NCBI GenBank assembly: GCA_003240795.1
Contig: QFNK01000121.1
Coordinates: forward strand, 1-6,063
From: Micavibrio aeruginosavorus
Lineage (GTDB): Bacteria > Pseudomonadota > Alphaproteobacteria > Micavibrionales > Micavibrionaceae
Reading direction: 5' to 3'
Length of the DNA stretch: 6,063 bases
Shown: in pieces, positions 6,053 to 6,063 of the stretch
Numbering within the stretch: the first letter of the stretch is position 1
How the letters are laid out: each line of letters starts with the position of its first letter
Made by a program: the position numbers and the translations under genes
Notes under the pieces: model-generated
Seen by the model: the letters and a program-made list of their open reading frames with translations, nothing else
Told to the model about the DNA's origin: nothing
The model's database searches: none

Positions 6053-6063
6053 ACCCCTAATTT

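Overview
The window looks like a chromosomal TCA-cycle locus from an alphaproteobacterium of moderate GC content. The minus strand carries, in transcription order, sucC, sucD, a 190-residue uncharacterised gene, and the first 325 codons of sucA (2-oxoglutarate dehydrogenase E1). The order sucC-sucD-sucA is the usual alphaproteobacterial one (mdh-sucC-sucD-sucA-sucB). By that pattern mdh would lie beyond the right edge, and the rest of sucA with sucB beyond the left edge. This is an expectation, not something visible here. The lineage call rests on gene order and protein character only, and I cannot name a genus.

Layout from right to left: a candidate promoter (6024-6052) and sucC (5964-4759); a strong two-way terminator (4729-4755); a 611-codon gene on the opposite strand (2895-4730); a 209-base divergent intergenic region with a good sucD promoter candidate (2735-2762) and an inverted repeat (2836-2851); sucD (2685-1810); a strong terminator (1755-1783); the small helical gene (1708-1136); a 159-base leader region; and the start of sucA (976 to the edge).

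The unusual point is that sucC and sucD, which encode the two subunits of one enzyme and normally form one transcript, are separated by a reversed gene. The split looks regulated rather than broken. sucC ends in its own terminator, sucD has its own candidate promoter, and both subunits are full length with their active-site motifs. The intervening gene has the fingerprint of a highly diverged lytic transglycosylase (SLT/lysozyme-like fold) behind a basic N-terminal region and a hydrophobic segment, so it is probably a membrane-tethered cell-wall enzyme or a binding protein derived from one. It is visibly more AT-rich than its neighbours in its second half.

Functionally, SucA (with SucB and Lpd) makes succinyl-CoA from 2-oxoglutarate, and SucCD converts it to succinate while forming a nucleoside triphosphate. 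The 611-residue and 190-residue proteins have no evident link to that chemistry. I see no RNA genes, insertion sequences or CRISPR arrays. No stretch above 300 bases lacks a gene.
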